From NCBI GenBank assembly GCA_015039365.1, contig WION01000064.1, positions 62,001-126,000 of the forward strand: DNA of 64,000 nucleotides. The letters are read 5' to 3'. The DNA comes from Amanita rubescens. Taxonomy: Eukaryota > Basidiomycota > Agaricomycetes > Agaricales > Amanitaceae. Shown in pieces: positions 34,854-46,633 of the stretch; the stretch's first letter is position 1; each line of letters opens with the position of its first letter. The notes under the pieces are model-generated. The model ran no database searches, was not told where the DNA came from, and saw nothing but the letters and a program-made list of their open reading frames with translations. The position numbers were made by a program, and so were the translations under genes.

Positions 34854-37098
34854 ATTTTCTATGTGAGTTTAGGCTGCTCAAGGAACCGCGGCGACTCGAG
34901 TTGGGGTACAGTCATCTACGACAGATGGCATTTATACGCTGCGAGGCGTCATGACAAGGCCTTTCATGGCCTACCGTAGAACAAGGTAAGCATATGCCGA
35001 AGCATGCCGAAGTAAGTGCAGGGCCGGGACGGTCGTCGAGCCTTTAGGATATTAGAAAGACAAAAAATCGTCATCTCGGCGAATGCATCAATGGTTTCAT
35101 GATTTCTCTCCATCGCATGGCACCTTTGGTAGAGATCTAAGACAGTTTGTGGCAGGGGGAGCCTCGGAGCTGAAAGCACAGCATGCGAGCCTGAAATAAT
35201 AATAGCCCTCTGCGACAACCGTGATGCATGTGACAATCGACATGTAAATGCTGTGTCCCAGTGTGTCCCGCAGTTGCCGAGAATCTTGCATCATGGAGTT
35301 CTTTCGAATTATGCACGCTCCGCGCTGTTGATTTCCATATGGAGCAGCCTTCTGATCTCCCAACCTCGGATATTAAATAGGTCACTCGTTAACTCGGCGT
35401 AGCCTCCATTACATGATGACATAGACGGAATGTGCGACGTTGTAGAGAAGTTCGCGCACAGCATGGGGACCCAGCCGCCAGTGTATGGTACTGATGGTAA
35501 GAATCAGGCACGTTGCACCATTAATATCCAAGAGCCAGGTGGTGTCCAAAGTTCTGCTGCGAGGTGGTAATGGATCAACCTGAATAAAACAACAATGTCA
35601 TCAGCGTATAGGGGTTTGACGAGCGACTCACGCACTATGGCGGGTAAAAAGTGCATCGCAGTAAGCTGAAAAATTCCGTTGCGAGGCTTGCGCTTTCGGT
35701 CTTAGGTGGAAGCAAAGTCGACAACGACGAGCTCAAGGGCATCTGCAGCCTGCAGGCAAGGTGCGACTCAGACTTGAATAAATGAAGGATTCCACTCATA
35801 AGACCTTGGTCATACGTGGAAAGTGTTGAGTTTCAATTTGAAACGGCCGCGCTAGCGGCCAGTTGTGTCACCCACCTACTAGTACTATGCCAAACAAGTT
35901 CTCGACACGGCCACGACAACGAGTCCCACGGCGCGCCGGCGTTATCTGTACATCCTGTCATTTCGTGCCCCTAAGTACGCCTTCAACTACAGCGCTAGGT
36001 CTCCCATGAGTGTATCCCCCGGTCATTTGCCCTCAGTCTCAGCAGTCTAACCTGATTGACCTTGCCCTTGCGCAGCATTTAAAAGATTCTTCTCGACCCT
36101 ACCTTGCATTGAACCATGTGAATCAGAAGCGAGGACATGACAAAATATCGACTCGATGGAGAATCATTTGTTCCCTCTTTCCTTAGATACTAGTTTTCAG
36201 TGCCATTTCGACTTGCCCAGCTTTGCCTACAGACATCCCTGGCCGTATGATGCACCGCAGTGACGCAGTCGTTGTAAATCACAAGTAGCAAAAGCACTTG
36301 AACTGAAACCACTTCGCATTTGCCGGGCGTGCATCTACGAGGATCGCTAATCTACGGCAACAGGGAGTGATATGCTCGTTTTGCCGCGCTAACTTGTATA
36401 GCCCACTCAGGATGTCCTCCATTAGGATCTCAGTACTGCGCTGATGGGACCTGTGTTAACTTGACCTTACCATTCGTTTCTACCGATGGACTACGCTCGT
36501 GCCACCTTGTGCTTATATGGGGAACATGATCTGCTTTCTTCAAACTTGCCTCCCACATACTTTCTACGATGTTTTGTAATCAAAGTTGCGTCGAGTAACC
36601 AGGTGACGTACTTTGCATTCGGCGAGATCAATTAATCGCTGGATAACGTGCGCAACAGCTGAGAACAGCGGTCAATTTTCTCCGACTGAAGTCACTGAAT
36701 TCAGTTAGACTCAGTTGCGGCAAAATTCGCTGCGACTGCGCGACGCTAGGCGATTGCACGTTGATCGTGCCCTCGGGTGTTGCGGTCAGCCATGGATTGT
36801 TTCAGGCCTTTTACCACTCGTACCAGCTCGTCGCTTGGCACAGCTTTAGCGCTCCTTTGCCGGATACATCACGAATAACAATTCCCAAGACGTAATACGA
36901 TCAGGAGAAACCTTGAAACAAATTAACGGCTGTCCTTTCCACCCTTGAAATCATCAACAACGGTCCTGGAAGGCCTTAGATTCTTTTGCCCGTGCCTCGG
37001 CTCGTTTCGGCGTGCGGCTCTCAAGCGATGAAGAATTCTGTTATGGTGCCCCACAACATATAAATACCCTTTCCTTGTGTGAGCGACTTATAGAAAAC
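34854..37098. other. 2.2-kb intergenic region
   Basis: No supported gene. Frames at 35097-35385 carry no family features. The right end holds a TATA box (catataaatac, 37058-37068) about 35 bases before the start of NIS1-like gene B. Confidence 0.4.
37058..37068 (+). promoter_or_regulatory. TATA box of NIS1-like gene B
   Basis: CATATAAATAC about 35 bases before the ATG at 37099. A similar TATAAA(T) element precedes genes A, C and D at comparable distances on the minus strand (about 34924-34933, 40497-40503, 41504-41511). Confidence 0.5.
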
Positions 37099-37639
37099 AT
37101 GAAGTTCCTCAGTTTTATCCTCTTCTTCGTGCTTCCTATCCTCACCATCGCCCAGAATGTGGTCATCACCTACCCTCCCGATGGCCAGAACGTCTCTCCG
37201 GGGCAAAGCCTCACAGTACAAGTCTCCAGACCCGTATGATTATCGTCGTCTCTCCTACTTCTGACTGAGTCACTGAACAAAACTGTGCCATTTTATAGAA
37301 CTCTCTCACCGGCTCAACCGGGGTCTCCATCGTTATCGCAGTTGACTCTTGCGCCATGACGCCTTGCAGAACCCCTGACCAGGTTCTTGGCGATGTGCTC
37401 TATTCTGGCCCGTACACCCCGTATCAATACTCCAACGTTGTCGCTGAGTACCAAAATTTCTCGATTCCTATTCCGACCTGGTATTCGGCGGGTCCTGCTC
37501 AGCTCAATGTCGCCTATTTCTCTCTAATTGGGGTACGTGGACATAATATCTCCTATTCTAAGCTGCTGACGCTCGGTATTTGTAGGCTGGTCCATTCCCG
37601 AATTTGCAGCTCCTAAACTCGACAGTGATCGTTTCCTAA
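37099..37639 (+). CDS. NIS1-like small secreted protein B
   Basis: Three exons: 37099-37233, 37299-37532, 37586-37639, giving 140 residues. The signal peptide ends LTIAQ, followed by the YPPDG start, VSRP at the border, NSLTGSTGVSIVI, paired Cys in DSCAMTPC, LGDVLYSGPYTP, YQNFSIPIP, AQLNVAYFSLIG, and AGPFPNLQ opening exon 3. It is the only plus-strand member. Exon sizes (135/234/54) equal those of D and E, so these are recent tandem duplicates. Confidence 0.78.
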
Positions 37640-38392
37640 AAGATCAAATCCTATGGTAGCTGATGGACCAATAAATCCGTATGTTAAACTGTATGATTGG
37701 ACATTTTTCGTTCATGTCGACTTGGACTCTGTTTATTAATTACATGTCGTGACCTTGTGTATTGAATCGGGACATGGACTACTAGCAATGTAGGTAGATC
37801 AATGTAGCCATACATACTTCAGTCACGGTAGAAATCACTCACATGGAAACATGTATAAAGGAGCAGTGGACATGGATTCTCAATATTGTGCACTGCATTT
37901 AGTCGATTTCGTGAAAGCCGTATACAATATACCATCAGAATGGATCATAGAGAAGTCTTCTGCACCAGAGGGTAACGACGCAGAAGTAATCCGAGTTTTC
38001 GGTTTCTCAACAGAACCTTGTTTATGACCACTTACATACACCGGACAATCAGTTGTCTTTAAATAAAAGCCAGTTGCGTCGACCAGCGGCCATCCAATGC
38101 ATTTCCGTAATCTCATTTGTCGACTAATCTTCAAAGAAGCCAACGCATCTCGATGACAAGGTTAACTTGACGAGGAAGCCGAATGACAGGACTAAGCCCT
38201 ATTAAGCCATGCGATTAAATAAAGGTCGGAAACAGATGGATGTGGGTACATGTGCCACTGAGGAGATCCCCCGGTAACTCGGCTCTGCGGCGAAGAAGCG
38301 TTTTGGCGTGGCACCCGCGTCACGCAGCGTGTCCCACGACGAAGCAAATAAGTTGTTTGGTGGGACGCCGGCCAGAAGCACGGCTAGATACT
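37640..38392. other. Intergenic, nothing certain
   Basis: A minus-strand frame at 37880-38143 contains SLPSGAEDFSMIHSDGILY, which has a beta-propeller flavour, but it has no start, splice or partner exon I can support. Confidence 0.3.
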
Positions 38393-38700
38393 ATGCCAGT
38401 CGTGCAACCAGACTCCAGAATCCTCGTTACAGGTGGAAACAGTTATGTCGGGGTTGGCACCATTCGTGCCCTCCTCGAGCAAAGGTTCGCTGTTCGCGCT
38501 ACCGTTAGGTCAAAGGAAAAGAATCTATGGCTTGAAGATCTCTTCAAAGAGTATAATGATAAATTTGAACTGGTGATCGTTGAGGATATCAAAAAGGTGT
38601 AGTGTGGGTTTTGACGAGGTCCGAGTCGATTGCTGGCGGAGTGGATTTTGGTGGTGGTAAACTAGGAAGGAGCATTCGACGAATTTCACCCGCGCCGTGA
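38393..38700 (+). pseudogene. N-terminal fragment of an NAD(P)-dependent SDR/epimerase
   Basis: The ATG at 38393 opens a Rossmann fold: ILVTGGNSYVG (GxxGxxG region), RALLEQRF, RATVRSKEKN and LVIVEDIKK. An intron 38597-38665 joins to EGAFDE, which is where dihydroflavonol-reductase-like enzymes continue, but similarity ends there and no catalytic YxxxK follows. It is a 5' fragment of about 75 residues fused to unrelated sequence. Confidence 0.6.
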
Positions 38701-38720
38701 CGCTCTTTCGTCTTCAGCTT

Positions 38721-39573
38721 GTCACATGTCTCTCCCAACTCCCGCACCACTTGTCGCCCGCTTTCCCTATTATGTCGAGATCCAGAAAGCTGCTAAGGGG
38801 TGAAATCGAAAAATATGGACGCCTCTATTTTGAATATACAAAGCTATTTACAGACCACTCCGCTATTTTACGCCAAGATACCAAGGAGTCGAGACTCCGA
38901 CTCGAGCGCAGCTCACGCTCGAGTCTCTGAAGAATTCAAGGCTGAATTCGCAGGTAGTCTACCGGCTTCAGCTCGCAGCATCAAACAGATCCATTCATAT
39001 ATGGATGAGCTTGCGAGGAGGTGCAAGGTAGAAGCGCAGTCATTCGACGAGTGAGTTGTTGATCTGTTCATTGTCAAGCTCCAAACTAACCCCTCGTTTT
39101 TAGCCATATGCGTATCTGTTTCTGTTCTACGGGATATGTCCAGTTACTGCTTGAACATGTTGTCCGCGATATCAATGTGGGGCCTGTTCTCGAAGTCGGA
39201 AGTCGATTATTCTAAGTCTCAAGTTACTTAATCCAACTGTCATTAACCCTTTATTGGTAGAAGGGAAGATAAACTACAGAGGCCATCACCAACCCCTTTG
39301 TACGTCCCGGCGGTTACGAACATCGTCCCTGAGAAGCCGATCCTCCGCAAGGTTACGAGTTCCGACATTGCAACATGGTGCTCACACCCGGAGGAACTCA
39401 TCGGGAAACGTTTTACAACGTCCGATGAATATATGCGGGACGCGTTCCTAATTTCGGATTACAGTGTCAAGGCTGTCAAAGGAGCACAATACGATGTGCT
39501 CTACCAAGATCGAAAGGAGGAGGAACTAATGGGGAAAGACGAGCTGGCTGACTGTTATCTCGTCCTGAACTAA
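38721..39573 (+). pseudogene. Unrecognised multi-exon gene region
   Basis: Protein-like pieces in order: MSLPTPAPLVARFPYY near 38725; a frame to 39050 (FAGSLPASARSIKQIHSYM); after an intron 39051-39103, HMRICFCSTGYVQLL; and a last piece ending at 39573 (VTSSDIATWCSHPEEL ... YDVLYQDRKEEELMGKDELAD). Intron 39051-39103 has good GT..AG ends, but the other joins need frame changes without splice sites. I do not recognise the family. It is either a diverged gene with an unusual structure or a decaying one. Confidence 0.3.
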
Positions 39574-39898
39574 ACACATGGTTACTCGTACATCCTACAC
39601 ACATATGTATACTTTGGCATCGTTGTGTCATCTTCTAATCCACTGCTCTCGAGGCCATTTCACTACTTCCTTGAATCCCCACATCTCCCGGCGGTTACCT
39701 CTACGCCGCCGTCATCTTCACCGTGGTTCTCAACATGCATACTAATTGCTACCTCTGCTAGGCTACACCGACCTGGAACCTGTTTCCGTCATCTTCTGTC
39801 TGTCCTACGTTTACCAATCGTAACTCCTTCACATTACACAACATCGAATATATAGGGTATTACAGAGAAAGCAGTAAAGCAAGTGTAGTGCATGGCAG
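39574..39898. other. Intergenic, nothing recognised
   Basis: Short spacer between the unrecognised plus-strand region and the 3' end of NIS1-like gene C. Confidence 0.4.
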
Positions 39899-40464
39899 TC
39901 AGATCAAGTCCTCATCGTATACAAAGTCCGAACCCTGAGAGGCGACTATCAATGTTTTGTTATGGAGCTCTAACCACGGATATGGGCCAGCCTGGAAGAA
40001 CAAATACGTCAGATCCATATACGAGTTTGAAGGGCAATGGACGTACCCCGACAAGGGAAAAGTGTGCGACGTTTAGTTGGGCACAACCTTTGGGGAACCC
40101 CAGTGGGACGGCGACGGTAAAGTTTTCGTGGGGCGGTTTATACTGTTGGTAGTATTTCGGTTTGTAAGGGCCCTCATACATAATGTAGCCAAGGACATTT
40201 GAAGGCGACGCGCAGGGCAATTTGGCACAGGAAGCGATGGAGATGACTACAGATACATCGATTGAGCCAGTAAGGGAGTTCTGAATTATATGTCAAGCCG
40301 AGGAAGGGTAAGGGAAAATAAAGACATACGGGTCGATCTAGCTCTACTGTGAAATTCTTTCCGTCATAGACAACTGTACCCGCCGGAGGATAACTGACGA
40401 TGATATTTTGAGCGAGGGAGAGGGTGGCAAAAATGAAGAAGAGGAGAGTGCTGACAAGCTTCAT
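39899..40464 (-). CDS. NIS1-like small secreted protein C, extended C-terminus
   Basis: Three exons: 40330-40464, 40047-40280, 39899-39991, giving 153 residues. The signal peptide ends LSLAQ, followed by SYPPAG, ELDRP, NSLTGSIDVS, Cys pair SCAKLPC, YIMYEGPYKP, ENFTVAVP, AQLNVAHFSLVG and AGPYPWLEL. Where gene E stops after LIVA, this gene reads on for 13 more residues (SQGSDFVYD...), as the stop position has become TCT. It shares promoter sequence with gene E. Confidence 0.77.
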
Positions 40465-40506
40465 CGTCGTATTCAAGTTTGAAGGGCTAGAGCTGCTTTA
40501 TAGGGT

Positions 40507-40547
40507 GGCGTCCCTGTGTGGGGCATGGTCACCTGCTGTTCACCACG
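40507..40547 (-). promoter_or_regulatory. Upstream element shared by NIS1-like genes C and E
   Basis: The plus-strand stretch ggcatggtcacct followed by ttcac occurs here and at 43869-43909, each about 45-110 bases from the start codon of C and E. It is conserved between otherwise diverging flanks, so it is either recent duplication or a regulatory site. Confidence 0.4.
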
Positions 40548-40921
40548 GATGACAATGACGAGATCCAGAGATATTGTTTGGCATTGAGGACCAAAATAAA
40601 CAGCGGGCTTGCACAGCCACGATGATCGAGTGTCGATGCGTTTTCGCTTCAGCAATCATCTTCCCATGCTGAAGAGATTATCTGGTCTTCATGTTCAAGA
40701 CATTGTCATCGTGATGTTTACCTGAATGCCTTCCTTGAAGCAATTTACAGATGAACGTGGTCCCCTCGCTCACTCACGCTCGACTGGCTCCGCAGGAAGA
40801 CTGAAAGATATTGAAGTAGGAAGGTAAACGGTAGTACATAATCGTTCAAACAACAAATTCAAGTAGGTTCATTAATCAGTCCATCAGGTCCTCCAAACCG
40901 AGCGTCATGAAATCAAATCGT

Positions 40922-41455
40922 TTAGGAAACGACCAATGTCGAGTTGAGAACCTGTAAGCTTGGGAATGGACCAGCCTATACCAAAGAGATAGTTAGTGTC
41001 CGCATGCTACAATAAATTATCGCACGCACCCCAACTAGAGAAAAATGCGCGACGTTGAGTTGAGCGGCGCCTTGCGAGAACCCAGTTTGAAGCGAGACTG
41101 AAAAGTTTTGATACGGGGGTTGGGTGTTGGATTCAAGTTGAGGAGTGTACGGGCCGTCGTAGAGCACCTGGCCGAGGACTTGGTCAGGGGTCCTGCAGGG
41201 CGTCTGTGCGCAGGAAGCAACTGCGATGACTACAGAGACCTCGGTCGAGCCTGTCAGGGTGATCTGTGTAACGTCATGGGTTCCTCATGTTGGATGTAAA
41301 AAAGGATGAGAAAGTTGTACCGGTCTCGCAATTTGTACAGTGAAATTTTCTCCTGGGACGATAGACTGACCCGGGGGTGGGTAGCTGATTACCACGTTCT
41401 GAGCTAAGGATACGATTGGAAGGATGAAGAAGAGGATAACGTTGAGGAGCTTCAT
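40922..41455 (-). CDS. NIS1-like small secreted protein D
   Basis: Three exons: 41321-41455, 41030-41263, 40922-40975, giving 140 residues. Signal peptide to SLAQ, then SYPPPG, IARP, LTGSTEVSVVI, Cys pair ASCAQTPC, GQVLYDGPYTP, YQNFSVSLQTG, AQLNVAHFSLVG, AGPFPSLQ. A TATA-type element (CGTATAAATACCC on the minus strand) lies about 45 bases upstream. There are no breaks. It is closest in sequence to B. Confidence 0.78.
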
Positions 41456-43269
41456 GTTTCGTAGGCTCTCGAGTTGGGGTGTAATTGCTAGCGGAAAAGG
41501 GTATTTATACGTTGTGGATTAATTCGCTTTCATCGTCAATGGCACGAGCTCCATGCCGAAGCAAGCCGATATAAGGAAAAGGGGACGTGTGGCCGTTCTG
41601 GACACTCGTGGAGTTGGGAAAAAGTTGGCGACTCAACGCCATCTCGGCCAACACTTCCCATTCAAAGTTTCTTCTGGATGGATTGACCGCGAGTTTTGGG
41701 TAATGAGCGGCCGGGTGAACAACGTAGCATCCACGCAGTCAAAGCCTTGAAACAGTCGATGGCTACCGCTGCACGCGTGACTCGATGATGCTGTGTCTTC
41801 CAGTCGCGGCGAATTTTGCCGCATTGAGTTCCTTCTGAGTAAGTTGAGCGCTGTTGAATACTCGGATCTGCGATAGATTGCCTGCAGCGGGACGTAACTA
41901 ACAGGAATGCAGATGTTTAAGCATAGCATGGTGTCCGAGCATCGCACATCAGTATTGGACATGGTAAGATAAAGTCCTCGGCGCGACGTTAGATCCAAGG
42001 GCTAGGTAACACCTAAAGGGGAGTAAGAATGGAGAAATGACACAGTAAGAAGTCAACGTGCACTTGGTAAGCGACGCACTCCCGCAGCCGCAAAGTGCAT
42101 TACGTTGATCTATACGGGAGCAGGACGATCTCTTAAATTATACTTTTGGTAGTATCTGCAGAGCGCATCGAAATGCCATTGGCGAGAAAAGTCTGTGTAA
42201 GTCAGAGACTTGGATTGAAGGGAGAAGGCGAAAAATGGCAGCGATTCGGTGGCTGTGCACTCGCAGGCCGAGTTCCGACTTCTTCGGATTCCTTTTTGCA
42301 AGCGGTACAAGCATGAGTCACCCATGTCCCCTTTCCTTTGCGATCATCTTCACCGCTGTTAATGGTGGATGAACAGAAGCTCTGCTTGCAAGAAGTAAGA
42401 ATGTGATACTAGGGGTACCGATCCAAAAGGTGCCGATGCTTAGGCTTGCACACCAACGGATTATCTCTGAGCTCTGAGAGCGCTTCGATTATATATATTC
42501 TTCTTCAAATCCTGTAAGGACCGTCGCATCAATGGCGTCGTGTACCTCTCGCTGGAGCCAAAACACGCATTTTCAAATGCCGCGTCTGCCCTGCGCAAGT
42601 GACAGATGACCACACCCTTTTCCAAACGTATAGTGGTGTATAATGCGTGGGGGTCGGCAGTTCAACGAACCCGATAATGACCAATGCAGCGCTCGTTTGT
42701 CACTCACTCGCCGAAATATCATTGATCCCCAAAAGGGCAAGCCGCTCATCATACTGGCACTTTCTTGGACCAGTAAAACCAGCTTCACTCCCCAAATTTT
42801 CCATAGACTCTCCTCAATCCCGATTCGAAATGAGTATTGTCAAATTTCAATGAAAGTGTCTTGGTTATACAGTCATAGGACCTGATGATATGATTGCTGT
42901 GAACGAGGCGTGAATAACGAGAGCATGCACGTGGGGCGCATCCAAGCCATCGGGTGTCCCTCAATAACGCCTGCGTGGAGGCTAAGTCGTGGATAGCGGC
43001 ATGCACTAAAAAAGGTTCGTTTTTGAGTAATAATAGCCTAGGCGATTAGGTGAAAGAACAAGGCTATAACGGGCATCCGCCGTCTTGAAACAATCCATGG
43101 CTGACCGCGACCGTGATTGAGAATGAATCAAACGTGTATCGATCTGCCGGATTTCAATTGCGCGACACTAGCGACGGGATATATGTTACAGCAGGAAAGC
43201 AACTGTCGTACAAGGGACGAGTCTGATTACAATTTGCCATCAAGTCCTTCGAAGTACAGGGCCTGGGTC
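41456..43269. other. 1.8-kb intergenic region
   Basis: No supported gene. Several short frames on both strands lack starts, splice continuity or family motifs. Confidence 0.4.
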
Positions 43270-43797
43270 CTAGGCAACTATCAACGTTTTGTTGTGGAGC
43301 TCTAACCACGGAAATAGACCAGCCTGGGCAACAAAAAAGGTTAAAAGCGCATACGAGTTCTCCGTGCAACTGACGTACTCCGACAAGTGCAAAGTGTGCA
43401 ACGTTGAGTTGTGCATGGCCCTTGGGGAACCCATGTGGGACGGCGACAGTAAAGTTTTCGTGGGGTGGCTTATACTCCTGGTAGTATATTGGCTTGTAAG
43501 GGCCCTGATACATGATGTAGCCAAGAGCATCCGCAGGCGGCCCGCAGGGTGATTCGGCGCAGGAAGCGATGGCAATGACTACGGATACGTCGATTGAACC
43601 AGTGAGGGAGTTCTATTACAGGCGTGAAATTGAGCTCTAAGCGAACGGAAAGAAAGACGTACAGGTCGGTCGAGTTCTACTGTAAAATTCTTTCCCGGGT
43701 AGACAACTTTTCCTTTTGGTGGATAGCTGACGATGGTATTTTGAGCGAGGGAAAGGGTGGCAAAAGTAAAGAGGAGTAGAGCATTGACGAGCTTCAT
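43270..43797 (-). CDS. NIS1-like small secreted protein E
   Basis: Three exons: 43663-43797, 43379-43612, 43270-43323, giving 140 residues. Signal peptide to LSLAQ, then SYPPKG, ELDRP, NSLTGSIDVS, a Cys pair, MYQGPYKP, ENFTVAVP, AQLNVAHFALVG and AGLFPWLELHNKTL. It is the closest relative of C. No breaks. The right boundary of the five-gene cluster. Confidence 0.78.
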
Positions 43798-44013
43798 CGT
43801 CAAGTCACCGGTTCAAGTTCGAGTCTGGGGGGCCGAAAAGACTTTTATGCAACATCCGCACCGGGGATGCGTCGCCTGCGTGAGGCATGGTCACCTACAA
43901 TTCACGGTCACCGCGGAATGGCGAGGGTCCGAAACACGCAGGTGCCGTGTTTGGCTCCCCAGCCTAAAATAAACAACAGCCTGCGACTAACGTGTCAGAC
44001 ACGCTCCATTACC

Positions 44014-45058
44014 ATGACGGCCATTACTCAAAATCTCCCTCCTTTTGTCCGCGACATTGGCATCTCAATAATAGGAAAGGTCAGTGCTCTCATCCGTGCA
44101 GAAACCATCATTTGACTGTTGCACAGAAATGCTATGTAACACTAGTGGAAAACCTTCAATTCGACGACGTTCACTGTCTTAAATACGCCCTGTCGAAAGG
44201 TTTAGGAATCGGAATAGTAGTTGGAGGGTCTATCGTGAAAATACCACAAATTCTACTAAGTACGTCGTCCTGACAAGTCCCAATTTTTTTAGCTCATGTT
44301 TGCCTATTTGTATAGTTCTCAATGCTCGTTCCGCTCGCGGAATTTCCCTGTCAGCATACATCCTTGAAACGCTTTCTTATGCCATAACCTTGGCATATTC
44401 CTACCGGAATGACTATCCCTTCTCCACATATGGGGAAAACTTTTTCCTTACCATTCAAAACATCATCATCGTATTCCTCATTGTCCTATATGCACCACGC
44501 ATATCCAACAAAGTAGGAACACTTGCCACAACCACCATCGCCACCACAGCCTCTCTGGCTGCCCTTTATGCCGTCCCACCAAGTACTCTTGCTCTCCTAC
44601 AAATGAGCACTCTCCCTCTCTCCGTTTTCTCAAAATTGCCACAGATCAGGCAGAACGCGAGAGCGCAGTCGACCGGACAACTTTCATCCATTGCCGTCAT
44701 CGCCCAGATCGCAGGCTGCCTCGCACGTCTGTTCACAACTGCCACCGAGGTCAATGACCGGATCGTGTCCGCTGGCATTGCAGTGGCATTGATCCTCAAC
44801 ATCATTCTTGGCATTCAGATGTACATGTACTGGCCCACCAAGGCAGAAAAGGCAGTGTTCGAGATGCAGCCCATCAACGGCACAAGAAAGACCGAGTCTG
44901 CCTATCCCGAGAAGATCTCCGCTGTGCACGAACCTTCCACATCTTCTACGTGGAACCAGCCATCTCAGCCTCTACAACACCGGGTTTCAACCCCGCCACC
45001 ACCGAGAGCGCAAACACCTAGTTCGGGGGGAAAGAAGTGGACAAGGAAGGTGGATTGA
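44014..45058 (+). CDS. MPDU1-like PQ-loop protein (mannose-P-dolichol utilisation)
   Basis: Three exons: 44014-44079, 44127-44259, 44316-45058, giving 313 residues. The first PQ-loop, GGSIVKIPQILLILNARSARGIS, is split by intron 2. Hydrophobic segments follow, then a second loop VFSKLPQIRQNARAQSTGQLS and more membrane segments. The cytosolic tail is Ser/Pro-rich and ends in a basic KKWTRKVD. MPDU1/Lec35 is an ER membrane protein needed to use mannose- and glucose-phosphate dolichol in glycosylation. The family length is about 250-310 residues, so this gene is full length. Confidence 0.9.
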
Positions 45059-45689
45059 TTTTCGATCTCTGTTGTTCCTAATTATTTATTCCCGTCTTGT
45101 TTGGTAACCTATGTCTCTCCTGTGTACTTTGGACTTACTATCGACCTTCGCCGCGGAATAAATCTATCTATCCATATCATCCGACATTCATCAGCAAGTG
45201 TCAAAACATCACCGATCCTCGTCAGCAGTGCTTTCTGGTTTGGTCTGATAACCTTCGATGCTGTTTTATCTACGTTTCATGGAAGTGCAAGGCACAACGT
45301 GCTACTCTGCAAGGCTAAATATGCCTCCTGTCTTCATCCACACGCTATCAACACACCTTTCGTTTGCTATACCCTACCACCAACTCCCCACACCTGCACC
45401 TCGACGCGTATGTTGACTCGAGTTTATAGATATGCTTTATTAATAACATGCCAGGGCGCCCCAAGTATGTTTTTACACTAAGCGCCTCCGCCCCTGAAGG
45501 TCTGAGGCCTGAGATAAGGAGATCGTCCCCCGCCCATCTCGTATTCATATATCATACGCTCTAGCTTGATTATGCATGTCCTATTGACTCTCCGTCTCTT
45601 TATCTCCGTACTGGTATAGGTGCGTAAACGGCAGATGACTTCTATCATGCATCGTACGCGTGTACGTCGTCAATGGTCATCAACGCAAA
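45059..45689. other. Intergenic, nothing recognised
   Basis: Between the MPDU1-like gene and a decayed methyltransferase. No gene seen. Confidence 0.4.
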
Positions 45690-46490
45690 GAATGCCGTTG
45701 ACACTCTCTGTGCACAGAAGCGCATCGGCGTGACTGATCGGATAACGATACATTTGATGCATGCCTAACGATTGGGAAAACGCGTTTGATCGCGTCGTTA
45801 GCGTCGGCCAAGGGCTTTTAGAAACGTATTGGAGCGTGGCAGATTGGGCGTTGAAACCCAAGGATGCTGTAGAAATTGTCCAAGTCATTACGTACGTTGC
45901 TTATTATATGTTTTTGTTCCAGGGTGCAAGTCCGATATCTTGACAGGGATCTGATCTTCCGTTTAGGATACGAGCGGTACTCGCGCGAAATTGATTTTAT
46001 GCGAAAGCGGGTAAGTAAAACTTGTCGAAAAAATGTCTGCTGATCTACTAATTTATGTCAATTAGAGTGAGCAACAACTTTTCGTACACGTTCCACGTTT
46101 AACTACGACATGGTTTTCCCTGGTGGCATCCTACCTTCCTTGACGCTTTTACTTAATACACTCGAGACTGGTTTGCAAGGCCAGCTTGTGGTAGACTCCG
46201 TCACGAATATTGGACCCCATTATGCGCGCGCGCTCAGAGAGTGGCGTCATAGATTCATGCATTATTTTGAAACGGTTATAGCACCCAATCTTCCCAAACG
46301 TCATGGGCGCACAGTGCGGGGTGAAGGGCAGAGAAGAAATTGGGGTCATCAAGCGAACATGGATATGAATCCTCCTCTAACTCTTGGACTGCGCCCCCGA
46401 TAGTCCATTGCTCATTATTCGCCCAGACTATTTCTGCTACTGCGAAATTGGTTTTACCACTCGAACTCTTGGAGGTAACTACTACAATGT
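45690..46490 (+). pseudogene. Cyclopropane-fatty-acid synthase-like pseudogene
   Basis: Recognisable pieces in family order: AVDTLCAQKRIGVTDRITIHLM up to a stop at about 45766; MPNDWENAFDRVVSVGQGLLETYW and ALKPKDAVEIVQVIT; RYSREIDFMRK; LVVDSVTNIGPHYARALREW; EEIGVIKRTW; and CEIGFTTRTLGG near 46440-46475. They lie in three frames with stops between, and the SAM-binding N-terminal half is missing. CFA synthases methylenate unsaturated fatty acids in phospholipids. It is a clear pseudogene. Confidence 0.8.
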
Positions 46491-46633
46491 CTCTTGCCTG
46501 CAACCACCCAACTTCTACTCGAAATGGATGTCAAACCTATGGCTGTAGCCTATAAGCCATTCGGCAAAAAAAATGTCATTAATAATAAATAGCAAATAGA
46601 TAGAGTCTAGTCTCAGAGATCATTGATCGATCA

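Noticed and set aside
35097..35385. Minus-strand frames in the 2.2-kb gap
   Set aside because: Two overlapping frames with no recognisable features and no supporting splice sites.
36000..37000. Possible transposon or LTR in the gene-poor stretch
   Set aside because: No terminal repeats, transposase or reverse-transcriptase motifs could be found by eye.
37880..38143. Minus-strand frame with SLPSGAEDFSMIHSDG
   Set aside because: It hints at a sugar-lactonase-like propeller but lacks a start, partners and catalytic residues, so it is not called.
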